DNA of 64,000 bases from Clusia tigrina (GCA_920105625.2 OV050031.1:84515995-84579994); one strand, 5' to 3'; counted from the first letter of the stretch, positions 14,036 through 24,915 are shown. The notes: generated by a model from the sequence alone, not told the origin. Translations and numbers: made by a program.

Positions 14036-14314
14036 CCCTCACCCTTAAGAGAAAAATTAGGGGTGTTAGCGAATAATTTTTCTGGAAATATGGTTTGTGT
14101 TGTATTACAATTGGCTTATGTTAGATGATTTACATATTTTCGATTAATTGGTATTGTTTGTTTATAAATTGTTTCTTATTATTAAAGTTACATAGTATCG
14201 TTTTTAATTGTATAGTTAAAATTACAAATTATATAGTTTTGATATAATTACATATATTTATGATTACTAATTACATTGTTTTGCTTATATATTGTGATAG
14301 TTTTAATTATAAAT
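14036..14314 (-). other. N1 polypurine tract and AT-rich 3' noncoding region
   Basis: In element sense a purine-rich AAGGGTGAGGG abuts the 3' LTR and is the probable polypurine tract. The remainder is strongly AT-rich and has no protein I recognise. Confidence 0.65.
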
Positions 14315-15280
14315 TTAAAGTACATTGTATGGTTTTAATTGATTATTATGTACTTTCTTAGGTGTACCATTATATTCTATTAATGAATTTACTCTTAACT
14401 TATCTAGTATTTTATATGGTCCTTTATATGGATTCACATTATTTTTCCTATTTTCTACTTTTAATAGAACTAAATCTCCTATTTCTACATTAAGTGTATT
14501 TGTATTAGTTTTTGAGTCAGTTAGTGTACGTTTTTGTTTTGCTTTCATTAGCATTTGTTTTGCGTTTTCGTGGGCATAGCGTAATCTCGCTTTTAGCTCG
14601 TTGGCGTAATTTTCAAAGTTGTAAATTTTTGTGTTACTTTCTATTACTTCATTGGGTAAACCTGGGAGTTTCCCATATATTAATTCATATGGCGTGTAGC
14701 CCGTGTCAACATGTGGCATTGTGTTGTAAGTAAAAGTGAAGTACTGAATCCACTTATCCCATTCGTCGTCGTTTGTCGATGTCAGTAGGAATTCATTCAA
14801 AACTCTGTGGTTGCGTTCTAGTGAGCCTATCGTTTGGTGGTGGTACGGTGTCGAAAATTTCTGTTGTATTTTGAGCAGTGCACATATGTTTGCCATTAGC
14901 TCGTTTGTAAATGCTGTCCCGTTGTCAGATTTAAGAATTTTTAAGTGTCCGTATTTGAGTATAAATTGTTCAACTAATGTTTTGGCTGTTGTGAGTGCGT
15001 CTTTTGTTATCATTGGATGTGCGATTACGAACTTTGTCAGCTCGCACTGCATGGTCAGTATGTAGCGGTATTCGTTTGAAATTTTTAGTGGTCCTACGGT
15101 GTCAATTGATATCACTTCGAAGCTTGTGTTAGGGGTGTCTGTTATGGTTTGTGGTTCTTTGATGTGTCTTGTTTGTTTACACTTCACGCATGTGTCTCAG
15201 TTGGATACAAATTTCTTTCCCATTTGGTTCATATTTTTCCAAATGTATCTTTGTTTTAATTTGAGTAGAGTTTTTCTTAC
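14315..15280 (-). pseudogene. pol: N1 integrase region, with stops in the zinc domain
   Basis: The core is open from about 15187 to 14315 and has SIDTVGPL (first Asp present), LKSDNGTAF and SLERNHR with DD35E spacing, then a GPYKIL segment of GPY/F type and a C-terminal HNNQLKPYN. The upstream HHCC zinc domain can be read across 15281-15187 (HKTGHP, then CVKCKQ) but contains two in-frame TGA stops. Unlike the E family, the first catalytic Asp is kept here. The segment is clearly integrase by motif order but is not translatable as one product. Confidence 0.88.
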
Positions 15281-17208
15281 TCAGGGATGTCCTGTTTTGT
15301 GGCATTCATCTATTAGTTTGTATTTTAAAATATCCTCCGTTATTCTCTTTGGAGGTATATAAATTAATATTTTTAGCTGAGGACTTTTGCTATTAATTTT
15401 TATTTTTGCGTAGGCTTCTTTAAATTCTTCTTTTGTATATATTTTGAATATTTCATCATTATTTGCAATTGCTAATTCTTTAATTTTTTCTTTCTTCGTT
15501 TTGGATATCAATTTCCTTAGAATCGAGTCTAGTCTCGCTGATTTATCATTGATTCCTGCATGCTTTATATTTTCATTTATATTTTTATATTTAGGTCGGA
15601 GCTTCTTCAGAGTCGAATCTTGATTCGGTGTATTATCGCTTTCGCCTATGTGCACAATATCATTTTTTATATATATATTCATTTTTTCAAAGCTTTGATT
15701 TTTCTTGTCGACATTGAATTTTAATTTTTTAATATTCTTGACGTCATTTATTGATGTACATTCCCATATTTGAAGGTGATCAGTCTCCTGAGATATGCAA
15801 TTTCTCAATTTCTTATTTTCATTTTTATTTGCCTCTTTATTTATTTCATTTTTATTTGCCTCTTTATTTATTTCATTTTTATTTGCCTCTTCATTTGTTT
15901 TATTTTTAATTGCCATCCCTCTCGTTATTACTAGGGTTCTTTTGGCTTTTTCATCAATTTCTTTCGGTATAATTTCTTTTAGAATGTCCGAGTCGATTTG
16001 TATTCTTGACAATGCATCTGCATTTGTATTCATCTTTCCTGTTTTATATACTATGTTGAAATCATAGTCACTGAGGTCTAATCTAATTCTGGTCATTTTA
16101 GATAAAGGGTTTTTGTGAGAGAATAGCGATATCAGTGGTCGATGGTCAGTTACTACCGTGAACTTTTGACCATATAGATAGGGTTTGAAGAAGTTAATAC
16201 CCCAATGTATTGCTAGTAGCTCTTTTTCTATTACTGGCTTATTCAAATCGTGTTTTTGTAATGATTTGCTAGCATATGATATTGGTAAATCTTGTCCTAT
16301 TTCGCCTTGTGATAGTACGGCGCCTAATGCATAATTCGATGCATATGTAGTTAATATGAAAGGTTTATCAAAATTTGGGTATTGCAATAGTGGTGGGTTT
16401 ATTAATTTTAGTTTAAGAGTTTCAAAAGATTTTTGGCATTCATCTGTCCATACAAATTTGGCTGATTTCTTTAGTAAGGAGTTTAAACATTTTGCAATAT
16501 CTGCAAATTCTGGTATGAATTTTCTATAGTAGTTGCAGAATGCAACGAATCTTCTTACTTCGTCTGCGTTTTTCGGTTGAGGGTAATTTTTTACAGTTTC
16601 GTATTTTGCTGGGTCAGTTTTAACTCCGTCTTGTGTAATCAAATGTCCTAAATATACGACTTCTGGTCTCAGAAAGTTGCACTTTGCTGCGTTTAATTTT
16701 AAGTTATGTTGTTTTAGTCTGTCTAGTACTTTGATTAAATTTTGGTTATGGTGGTTTAGACTGCATCCATAGATGATTATGTCATCTACATAAAGGAATG
16801 CTTCTGAGTCAAGTCCTGAGAGTGCTATTGTTAACATTCTCTGAAAGCTGTTGGAAGAAATTTTTAGTCCGAAAGGTAGTCTTTTAAATTGATAATGTCC
16901 ATTGGATGTGGAAAAAGCTGTTAATGGTCGTGATTGTTTTCTAATTTTATTTGATGAAATGAACTGGTCATGTCTAAGGTTGAAAACCATTTTGCTCTGC
17001 CTAACTTGTCCAGAATGTCTTCTAGGCGAGTTAGCGGGAATTTATCATTTATTATTTTGTCATTCAGTTTTCTAAAATCCACTACAAGTCTCCATTTCTT
17101 TTTGTCAATAGTGTTCTTTTTAGGAACCAAAAGGAGTGGAGCATTGTATGGGCTGACTGAAGGTTCAATGATATCCTCTTGTAGCATTTTCTTTACCTGT
17201 TCATTCAC
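15281..17208 (-). pseudogene. pol: N1 reverse transcriptase and RNase H
   Basis: The RT N-terminal part (16921-17208) has LLLVPKK and VVDFRKLND. A 1-nt indel near 16925-16960 shifts the frame into the longer part (15281-16990), which carries LPFGLK and the active-site YVDDIIIYG. RNase H follows, but its usual TTDAS motif reads TTYAS, so the first catalytic Asp is lost. TDHRPL and NADALSR are present. The linker between RNase H and integrase is Lys/Asn/Glu-rich and contains a 9-residue unit (EANKNEINK) repeated about three times at roughly 15818-15898, from a 27-bp DNA repeat. Confidence 0.9.
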
Positions 17209-18052
17209 AATTTCTGTGTGTGTGTGTGTGGCAGTCTGTAGTTTTTAATGTAAACGGGGGTGTTGTCATGTGTCGTTATGTTTTGTGTGTAAAAATTGTA
17301 TGTCGAAAGTGGTTCGTCTTCAAGATGAAAAACTTCTTGGTATTGTCTTAGGATGTTTATGAGTTGGGTTTTTGTAATTTCGTCTGTGCAGTTAAAATTT
17401 AAAGTTTCAATGATTTTCTGTAGTCTATTTTCATTGTAATTATCTTGCGTACTGTACTTTAGTATGCCATAATTTTTTAGCGAGTCAGTTTCAAATTGTA
17501 TGCCGTCTAAAATTACCTCTTTGTTTGTTGTGTTTAGAATTTTTATGTGGGTTATACCACTTTTGGGTGCTATTGAGTTGCTTAGAAATATGCCTTCTTT
17601 TAATTCTTTATTTAGAATTATTTTGTCTTCATTTATGTTTAATTTTAAGGCTTGTATTATTTCTGTTCTTGCTGGTATTTTTATTGTTTGAGTATCGTGA
17701 GATTTAGTGTGCATGGGTATAATGAATGTTTGTTTGTTTACGTACGCGGAAATTGTAAACGTTTCATAATCGATTTTACATATATATTTTTCAAAAAAAT
17801 CCCTACCTAGAATGCTATTTGACCTTCAGAATATACCTCTTCGTTTGTTATGCCTGTTAATTTGCATTTGTCATCAGGAAAGTATTCGTGGTTTTCTAAT
17901 TTGCATCTCATTATTTTGCATAATGAGATGTCGGCACCTGTGTCTATCAAAAATGTCATTTTTTGCTTTTTGTGTGTCAGCGTAACGAAATTTGTGTGGT
18001 TATCCGAGATTTTATACACATTTAATTTTGGCTGTCCAGAATGGTTATACAT
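17205..18052 (-). pseudogene. pol: N1 protease and protease-RT linker
   Basis: The retropepsin motif FLIDTGADISL lies near 17925-17960. The protease frame is -1 relative to N1 gag, which is usual for Gypsy elements. It is interrupted near 17822 where one A appears to be missing; just downstream the LGRDFF segment typical of retropepsins continues in another frame (17205-17714). That frame in turn ends at a CA/TG dinucleotide run (17216-17231) whose length change puts the RT out of frame. Confidence 0.85.
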
Positions 18053-18219
18053 TCTGGGCCTTGTTCGTTTCCCGCATCGTGTATCATGTTTATGCGGCGG
18101 TTTCTGTTTGAGTTGTAATTGTTGTTGTTGTTCTGTTGTCTGCCTTGTGAGTTGTAGTTGTTGTTGTTGTAGCTGTTGTTGTGTCTGAAGTTGTTATTAT
18201 TTTGATTATTGGTGTTGTT

Positions 18220-19257
18220 TTAGTTATTGTTTCTTTGACTGTAATTTGTATTGCTACGGTTATTGTTATTGTATTTATTTTTGTCATAGCGTGTGCTGAA
18301 ATTATGTCGTGTGTTGTTTGTGTATTGTGGAGTAGGGTTGAATGAATTATATTTGCGCGGAGCGTTGAAATTGGACCTTGTACCTTGTGAGTTGAATAAA
18401 TTATGTCTTACTTGCATCAGCTGTGATGTGTTCGGCATTATTCTAGATTCGCTCTCAAGTTCAAGTGCCAATTCTGTTGCTTCTGCTAGATCTTGTGGTC
18501 TTGCAGCAAAAATTGTCGCTTTGTAATTCTCATTCAGTCCTTTCTTGAAAGTGTCCAATGCTAACTTGTTGTTTGTTTTTATTATTACGTTCTTTTCTGC
18601 TTGTGTAGCTGTCTCTCCTAAAGTGTGTATGTTAATTCTGTTTAAATTTTCTATTATTGTCAGAATTTTTTCTTTGTATGAGTTGATTCCTGAATTCCTT
18701 TGTTGTAGATTAGTTAGTCTAGCTTGTAGCTGTGGTATTGTTGTCGCGTCTTTGTACCTCTGTTGTAGTAGAGTGGTAAGTGTATTTAAGTTGTCTGGTT
18801 TTGTGTAACCTCCTATTGCTGTTCTTACATTGGCAGATAATTTGGCATGGTAGATATACTCTAGTAAATCTGTCTGTCCTGATTCGTTGAGTGATTTGTT
18901 TATCAGCTCAGCAGTGATTATGAAACTATCTAATTCTCTGAAGTTGCCCGTAAATGTGGGTAGAGATTTTGATGCTGTTTCTATGCTAAAAGATGCCATG
19001 TTGTCTATTGGTTCAGTCTCTTCGGTTAATTGTTTTAATAAAATAGTTTTTATTGTGGAATAAGTATTGGCGAAGCTAATTTTTATTCCAGTTAGATCTT
19101 TATTTTCAGCGTCGGTCTCTATTATGTTATTAAACTCCTCTCTTAATATGTCAATTATTCTAAGTTTTGCTGTTACTGTTTTGTTTGTATGTCTTCTGCT
19201 GTGATTTTTCCTAAGTGTGGCTAGTATATCTTTTAAGGCATTGAATTTCAAATCCAT
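18220..19257 (-). CDS. gag: N1 Gag
   Basis: This is a 345-residue open frame starting at an ATG (MDLKFNALKD) directly after the leader and in the gag position of N1. The body is helical-looking capsid-type sequence (for example LPTFTGNFRELDSFI). The C-terminus becomes rich in Asn and Thr. I see no CCHC zinc knuckle. The frame stops at a TAA inside an Asn-rich tract and then stays open in the same frame for about 60 more codons, with further Asn runs and a basic RNRR segment. The TAA may therefore be a nonsense change that shortened a longer Gag. Pol follows in the -1 frame. Confidence 0.8.
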   Translation of the reverse strand: MDLKFNALKDILATLRKNHSRRHTNKTVTAKLRIIDILREEFNNIIETDAENKDLTGIKISFANTYSTIKTILLKQLTEETEPIDNMASFSIETASKSLPTFTGNFRELDSFIITAELINKSLNESGQTDLLEYIYHAKLSANVRTAIGGYTKPDNLNTLTTLLQQRYKDATTIPQLQARLTNLQQRNSGINSYKEKILTIIENLNRINIHTLGETATQAEKNVIIKTNNKLALDTFKKGLNENYKATIFAARPQDLAEATELALELESESRIMPNTSQLMQVRHNLFNSQGTRSNFNAPRKYNSFNPTPQYTNNTRHNFSTRYDKNKYNNNNRSNTNYSQRNNN

Positions 19258-19765
19258 TTAGGATTACGGTAAGAAATTTGTATTAAGAATTTTTATTTTT
19301 TTTATATAGAATTTGACATTTTTATTTAAATGTTTAATATATTAATTTTTGCTTAATTAGACTGCTGTAATAGCGTTGCCATTAGCGTCATTCTTATACT
19401 TATGGACATATTTTTGAGCTTTTCAATTTCCTCCCAAATTCGTGTGGCTTCATTCCACGGAGGTGGGTTGGTTTCGTCTCTAACGATTGAAAGTAGGTGC
19501 GCTAGCTTGTGTTTTTGTTTGGTTTTTTAGTCCTCATCTTTTCTTCAAAGGTTTATTTTCGCACGGTGGGATTGAAGTTTTCTTCAGCTCTTTCTGGAGT
19601 ATCTGTCGTCGTTGGTACTCCTTGATCGTTATTGGCAATGGCCCGACTTTTAGTGGAGGTTGTGCAACGTATATTGGTGCAGGAACGGTTGGTTTGCATG
19701 CAGATTGTGGCACGTATTCTTCCATTAGTTGGGTTGCTGTTTTTGATGCTTTTAAGGTTGTAGAT
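19258..19765 (-). other. N1 5' leader, non-repetitive part
   Basis: About 500 bp lie between the gag ATG and the leader minisatellite. A 63-codon frame here (19534-19725, minus) has no recognisable domain. I treat the segment as untranslated leader. Confidence 0.55.
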
Positions 19766-20010
19766 CGGTTGCAGGAACGGTTGCAGGATTATAGAACGGT
19801 TGCAGGAACGGTTGCAGGAACGGTTGCAGGAACGGTTGCAGGAACGGTTACAGGAACGGTTGCAGGAACGGTTGCAGGACCGGTTGCAGGAACGGTTGCA
19901 GGATTATAGAACGGTTGCAGGATTATAGAACGGTTGCAGGAACGGTTGCAGGAACGGATGCAGGAACGGTTGCAGGATTATAGAACGGTTGCAGGAACGG
20001 TTGCAGGATC
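19766..20010. repeat. Minisatellite in the N1 leader, about 20 units of 12 bp
   Basis: The unit is GGTTGCAGGAAC on the plus strand, repeated about 20 times, with several longer units in which AACGG is replaced by ATTATAGAACGG. The array runs directly into the primer-binding site, and the last unit (GGTTGCAGGATC) overlaps the tRNA-matching segment. The Gly-Thr-Val-Ala frame it creates on the plus strand is a by-product of the 12-bp period. Confidence 0.95.
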
Positions 20011-20014
20011 GCCA
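20003..20014 (-). promoter_or_regulatory. N1 primer-binding site (tRNA-Arg type)
   Basis: In element sense TGGCGATCCTGC begins immediately next to the 5' LTR. It is complementary to a 3' end GCAGGATCG plus CCA, which fits insect tRNA-Arg as I remember it, and tRNA-Arg priming is known for 412 and mdg1. The match stops after about 12 nt where the minisatellite begins. Confidence 0.75.
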
Positions 20015-20693
20015 TGTAGGGTAAAAGTTGGTCACGCAGGATCGGCATTCAATTCATTTTTGCAGATTCTATGTAATGCATAGATGCAAAAGAGCACTAT
20101 AAAATATAAATGCCTAGCACGAAGCGAAAGACGCCCTCAGCATAGATTATGACCGGCAGAGTGTGCCGTTGGACAAGCTATTGTTCGTGCTGTTCTGTAA
20201 CTAAGCCTAGTTAAGAGCACTGAGAGAAGAAATGAGACATCTAATGCAGGTTTGCAGTTTTAGAAGTTCAGATTAATTCTGGTTTATTTGGTGGCTCGCT
20301 GGCCTTTTTATATCATTCAATTGTTATTGTTTTCTTATTCTAACTAATATAAAATGTACATATCTATCTTATTTACACTAGCTACAAATCATATTCCCGA
20401 AATTTGTCTCAAGTATCGGATTACCGATATTATTCATTGACGAATCGTCGTCTTTGTTTATATTAATTATTTTGAGTGCAAGTACAGGGCTAAAGTCACT
20501 GCACTGTCTAACATGCATGCGCTGCAATATAGGCAGTGTGTGTTATTGCACCCCCAAAATGCTGGTCTAGCGTATTTGTATATTGAGTGCAATTGCGTAC
20601 GCTGCGCTATTGTCAGTTTGTTTGCATATGCGACTTGCTGCTGTGCTTATGACGATGTGTGGTCGTCAGTGTACACTTGTATGGTACACTACA
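20015..20693 (-). repeat. N1 5' LTR
   Basis: This 679-bp LTR is the partner of 13361-14035. It begins TGTAGGG on the plus strand and ends CTACA at 20693, directly before the CTGT copy of the target site. Confidence 0.95.
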
Positions 20694-22681
20694 CTGTCTG
20701 TCCATTCGAACTTTGCCTCTTTTCGTAGCAACTTGTTGATTGGCAAGGCAATTCCGGCTAGTCCTTCCACGAACTTTCTATAATAGTTCACTAGTCCTAG
20801 GAATGCTTGCACTTCCTTTCTGTTTCTCGGAATCGCTAGATTTTTAACGCATTCCACCTTCTGCGGGTCAGGCAGTGCTCCTGCTTCTGAGCAACGATGG
20901 CCTAAATAAACCACCTCTCTTCGCAAAAATTGACACTTCTCCGTGTTCAATTTTAAATTGTGTTCTCGTAATTTCTGGAGCACCTTGCACAAGCGTTGCG
21001 AATGCTGCTGCAAGTTCTTCCCATAAATTACAATAGCATCGAGATACACAAAACAATCTAACCCTTGTAAGCCTGTTAGCACATGGTTCATTAGCCGTTG
21101 GAAGGTAGCCGGTGCTCCTGTTAATCCGAACGGCATTCTATTAAACTCATAATGCCCTAAACCGGTGCTGAACGCGGTTTTCTGCTTATCCTGGGTATAC
21201 ACCAGAACCTGGAGGTAGCCACTCGCTAAATCAAGTGTAGAAAAATATCTACTGTGTCCCAATTGATCCAGAATTTCTTCTATCCTTGGTATCGGAAACA
21301 CCTGCTTGATAGTGGCGTCGTTCAATTTCCTAAAATCGACGACCATTCTCCACTTCTTCTGACCCTGAGCACCTCCCTTCTTTGGTACCAAAATTATTGG
21401 TGAATTCCAAGGCGAGATACTCGGTGAAATTATGTTATCTTTTAACATTCCTTCCACTTGCCTATTTACCTCATCTTTGTGAGCTTGTGGCAATCTGTAT
21501 TGTTTCTGGTTAATCGGTGGTTGATCTACTCTAACAGGTATTTCATGCTCTACCTCTGGTGTATTTGTCAACTGGTCTCCTTCCAGCAAAAATATGTCAT
21601 GGAATGACGCACAAATGGCTTCTATTGATGCCTTCTCTTCTGAATTCACGCTTGGGTCTAACTTCAGGGATTCTAGCACCCTCTCCATTCTTTTTCTTAT
21701 ATCTACCTGCTTAATCTGATTCACCGATCTATAATTCGGTTCCTTAAAATTATCATAACTAGTGAACTTAGGCCTAAAATCCTCTTCCATCAGGTAGTCC
21801 TTTTCTGAGGCGTTGAGTACGCAAGCGTATACCTTACCCTTGTCAACGTGCGTTATGGTTTCTCCCATATATACGCCCTCCGCTAGCTGCTGCTTGTGCA
21901 AAACAACAGTCCTAAGTTTCGTATTTACATGCATAGTAATTACTCTGGTTGACCTTCCGTTTACTACCTCCATACCACACTTCTTAACCCCAGTCACGGT
22001 TCCTTCCTGCCATGACATTAATGGAAAAGTAAGGATTCTATGCTTATTGTTATCATAGAATGATAACTGCTTATCGAGCGCATCCAGTATGGTGCGTCCC
22101 CAAAGATTATCGCGGCCAATTATTCCATCAGCCGGGATACCTTTCCTATCCACTTCCACTGCGTGCACTCTAAAACTCATACCCTTAACTCCACTGTGCC
22201 CTATTCTGAGCGACCCCAATGTCCTAATGCACCCTCCAAACGCTCCGTTAAGCGTTCTTAAGTCCATTTGATTAATGTCTAGTCCCTTCCGTAAAACACT
22301 AGATTTTACGAGGCTAGTGTCCGCCCCTGAATCTACTAATAGCACTAGCTTTCCACTAGCTGATTCCTTGCATTGTATCTCGATGAAGGCATCACCTATC
22401 CTGCTCATAGCGAAGCAACCTCCTTTTGTTCCCAATATGGATGTGTATCCACTCCCTAACTCTTCGTGATACTGGAGAGCCTCTTGCTCCTCCTTCTCCT
22501 GGACTGTAGTTCCTACATTACTAGTCCCACGTACTTCCGGCCTTATTATTACTTCCTTTCTTTTGGCTTTCCAGTCTATTGGCCTCGACTGCGCCGCTGG
22601 AAGTTTCCCTGGTTCTTTTGTTGGGATTGTCTTTCCCTGCATTCCATTGCTCGATGACCGATTCGTCCACATGAGAAGCAT
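20694..22681 (-). pseudogene. pol: E1 pol, 5' part: protease and reverse transcriptase
   Basis: This is the upstream part of E1 pol, in the -1 frame relative to gag and overlapping it by about 100 nt. It encodes retropepsin (LLVDSGADTSLV near 22320), a linker, and RT (VVDFRKLND, STLDLASGYLQV, MPFGLTGAPATFQ). The RT active site reads YLDA instead of YLDD: the codon at 21035-21037 is GCT in sense, where E2 and E3 have GAT. Two nearby residues also differ from E2 and E3 (His to Leu in SGYLQV, then Asp to Tyr in VLVYTQD). The frame ends where N1 is inserted at 20693. E1 could not make active RT. Confidence 0.93.
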
Positions 22682-24915
22682 CTCAACCCCTGTTGGGTGT
22701 TGCGTATCCTTGGTTCACTTCTGGAATTCCAATTTGGTTGCTGCTGACCACTCCCAGTTTTGAAAGGATTTCTTCCTTGGTTAATTCCTTCTGTTGAATT
22801 AATTCTGGGACTACTGAAGCTACCCCTGCTGTCCCTCAAGGGTGGAACCGGGCGCCTCGTAGCTGGCTGCCTTTTACTCTGATTCCATTCTGTGTCTCCA
22901 TGGCACTGTCTACTTGCCTCATGACCATATGTTTGGCACTCCATACAGTAGGGCGTGTGTTTGCGTGTAATGCACTCATCCCTTGTATGACCTTGCTTAC
23001 GGCAGAACGAACATGTGGGTGCCCTCTGTACAAACCCCTTGTACGGATTTATCGGATTCGCGGCTCTGTTGTCGGAGACACCGGGATTATATGCTCCTCT
23101 GTATATGTTTGGGACGTAATTACTTCCATCTCTGTTCACGACAGCGGCGGTGAACATGTCCTGTCTATTTTCCAGCATGTGTACCTCACCTAACCCAGCC
23201 GTACTCCGTTCCACGAGAACTTGTGCTCTAATCGCTTCTTCTACTAATTCCTCCAGAGATCCTGTTCTGCTATTCAGCATATGAATCTTTAGAACGGAGT
23301 TGCGGAGCCCCACCACGAAAGTTGTCAACTCCGACTCGTCAACTTCGTGTAATAACGCTGTATCGCCAATGCCATTGTACTTATTCCTGATTATTTCCTG
23401 GGCCATCATCTGAAGTGACTCTAAACGCCTGGCAAAGGCACGTATGTCTTCACTTGCCAGCTGCTTCCCGATTCTTATTTCTTGGGTTATATCTTCCAAA
23501 GATCTCTCCTTCAGATAAGTTCTCCTTATAAGACTGTAAAGCTCGTCCACACTGGCGAATTGCTTTGGCAACACAAGATTGTACGCGTCTCCAAATAACC
23601 TTTGCTTAACACAGTCGAAGAAATCCTGCAACTCATCAGGGCTTATGCTTCGCTTTGCAAGCTCACAACCTTGAATGAATCTGTTAACTTCTGACCGTAA
23701 ATCTTCTGAAGCTGCACCAGTAAACAGAGGTACTGGCCTGGCCACTGTCTTTGAAATCTCCTCTACACCCATTTTGCGTATTTTTGTTTTACTTATGACC
23801 GGCAAAACTTGAGCGCTATCTTTATGAGTGGTTCCTAGCTTCACTTCTCCCGGATCTGAGAGGTAATTGATCAATGACGGACTCAAACTAATTAGTCTTC
23901 GATCGTTTGTTCGTACAGGCGAAATACTGTCCACAGTATTGGGCCTTTCCTGTACCGTTACTGCTTCTGGCTCCTTTGGCGGATATCCCTTATTTTTATT
24001 AGTTATCGGACTTCCTGGAGAAAAAGGCTTGACACCGATTTCAGATGCGCCAAACAAAAATCCCGCTTCCCTCTCTTCACTCAATAATAATCTGGGCTTT
24101 ACCACTCGGTTTATCCCTTCTGGTGTTAGATACTCCGGCCAGCGCACTTCCGGTGGCAATGTCAATACCGTCTGTGTAAAGCCAGCCAATGCTGATTTTG
24201 ATCTCTCCCTATTCAGTGAGACCCTATTGGTCGCCCGTCCTCTTTTTAATTCCGCACACTCCTTTTCCAACAGCGATGCTGCTTCCTCTGTTTCCGTCAA
24301 TCTCCGAGAAAGTTCCTTTACCCTATTCTCGAGATACTCTTTTTGTGCTCTCAAATCTTCTGTTTTCTCCTGAGATTTAAATAACTTTTCTTCTGTCCTT
24401 TTTTGGATTGCCGTTAAGGCTTGATCCGCTACTTCTAATGGTGACACAGCTCCTCCGGCGTTCGCCTGCCTCCACAATTCCTGAGCTTCTTCCCTGCTCG
24501 TACTCGCTTCGAACTGGTCAACTATTTTCCCAGTAAACAGTTTCACCTCTGACTGTATTGATTTCAATCTGTTCCTTATTTCCTCGTCTGGCGAAATCAA
24601 ACTCACAATCTCTTGTCCTAGTCCCTCTAGTTCAGAACTAAATGTATCTGCCCATTCGTTGACCAGACTATTTATGTAGTCTGCGTAATTTTCCGCAAAA
24701 TATTTTCCCTTGCCGTACTCAACTGCGTGAGGCAACAACAGTCCGTGATTATTGTTGAACTCTCTCCCCAGATCTTGTAACTGTGTTATTCGCTTGCGGT
24801 AATACACGTTGTCCTTACGTAACCTGCCGTCTTTCTTAAAATTACGGACCAGTTCTTCAATCGCTTCGAAAATTTGCTCCTGCCTCAGCAGTAATCCTTG
24901 CGCTTCCTTCGTCAT
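22576..24915 (-). CDS. gag: E1 Gag, full-length open frame
   Basis: This Gag has 779 residues from the first ATG (MTKEAQGLLL) after the leader; the open frame extends 11 codons upstream but without an ATG. Gag would form the virus-like particle and package the element RNA. An N-terminal helical region (1-130) is followed by a Glu/Lys-rich probable coiled coil (about 165-225), a low-complexity linker, a capsid-like region (about 382-600) and three zinc knuckles: CSFC...H...C (635-648), CMEC...H...C (657-671, with five residues between His and the last Cys instead of four) and CFSC...H...C (746-759). The length is large for a Gypsy Gag. Codon 71 is AAA (Lys); E2 and E3 have TAA there. The capsid-like part differs strongly from that of E3. 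It is the only uninterrupted gag of this family in the window. Confidence 0.9.
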   Translation of the reverse strand: MTKEAQGLLLRQEQIFEAIEELVRNFKKDGRLRKDNVYYRKRITQLQDLGREFNNNHGLLLPHAVEYGKGKYFAENYADYINSLVNEWADTFSSELEGLGQEIVSLISPDEEIRNRLKSIQSEVKLFTGKIVDQFEASTSREEAQELWRQANAGGAVSPLEVADQALTAIQKRTEEKLFKSQEKTEDLRAQKEYLENRVKELSRRLTETEEAASLLEKECAELKRGRATNRVSLNRERSKSALAGFTQTVLTLPPEVRWPEYLTPEGINRVVKPRLLLSEEREAGFLFGASEIGVKPFSPGSPITNKNKGYPPKEPEAVTVQERPNTVDSISPVRTNDRRLISLSPSLINYLSDPGEVKLGTTHKDSAQVLPVISKTKIRKMGVEEISKTVARPVPLFTGAASEDLRSEVNRFIQGCELAKRSISPDELQDFFDCVKQRLFGDAYNLVLPKQFASVDELYSLIRRTYLKERSLEDITQEIRIGKQLASEDIRAFARRLESLQMMAQEIIRNKYNGIGDTALLHEVDESELTTFVVGLRNSVLKIHMLNSRTGSLEELVEEAIRAQVLVERSTAGLGEVHMLENRQDMFTAAVVNRDGSNYVPNIYRGAYNPGVSDNRAANPINPYKGFVQRAPTCSFCRKQGHTRDECITRKHTPYCMECQTYGHEASRQCHGDTEWNQSKRQPATRRPVPPLRDSRGSFSSPRINSTEGINQGRNPFKTGSGQQQPNWNSRSEPRIRNTQQGLRCFSCGRIGHRAMECRERQSQQKNQGNFQRRSRGQ
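22603..22609 (-). promoter_or_regulatory. E1 gag-pol -1 ribosomal frameshift heptamer
   Basis: In element sense the heptamer is GGGAAAC, phased as G GGA AAC in the gag frame, 25 nt before the gag stop. It is a canonical X XXY YYZ slippery site and lies inside the gag-pol overlap where a -1 shift is required. E2 and E3 carry the same heptamer at the same place. A short GC-rich hairpin can be drawn downstream. Confidence 0.85.

Larger units (their letters stand above)
13361..20693 (-). mobile_element. N1: nested Ty3/Gypsy retrotransposon, 412/mdg1-type
   Basis: A complete but decayed LTR element of 7333 bp lies inside E1 pol. Its LTRs begin TGTAG and end CTACA in both orientations, the ends I associate with 412 and mdg1, and the primer site fits tRNA-Arg, as in that lineage. 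Flanks are CTAT (13357-13360) and CTGT (20694-20697). The uninterrupted site in E2 is CTCT (37870-37873) and E3 also implies CTCT, so the target duplication is 4 bp with one base changed on each side. N1 is absent from E2 although E1 and E2 share one insertion event, so N1 arrived after the duplication. Its coding region holds several frameshifts and stops. Confidence 0.93.

Noticed and set aside
19487..19909. 140-codon plus-strand frame ending in Gly-Thr-Val-Ala repeats
   Set aside because: The repeat part is the 12-bp minisatellite and the rest is N1 leader read antisense.
22576..24915. BEL/Pao assignment because of the long Gag with three zinc knuckles
   Set aside because: Pol has YLDD RT, the RT-RNase H-IN order and a GPY/F-like integrase end typical of Ty3/Gypsy, and gag and pol are separated by a -1 shift.
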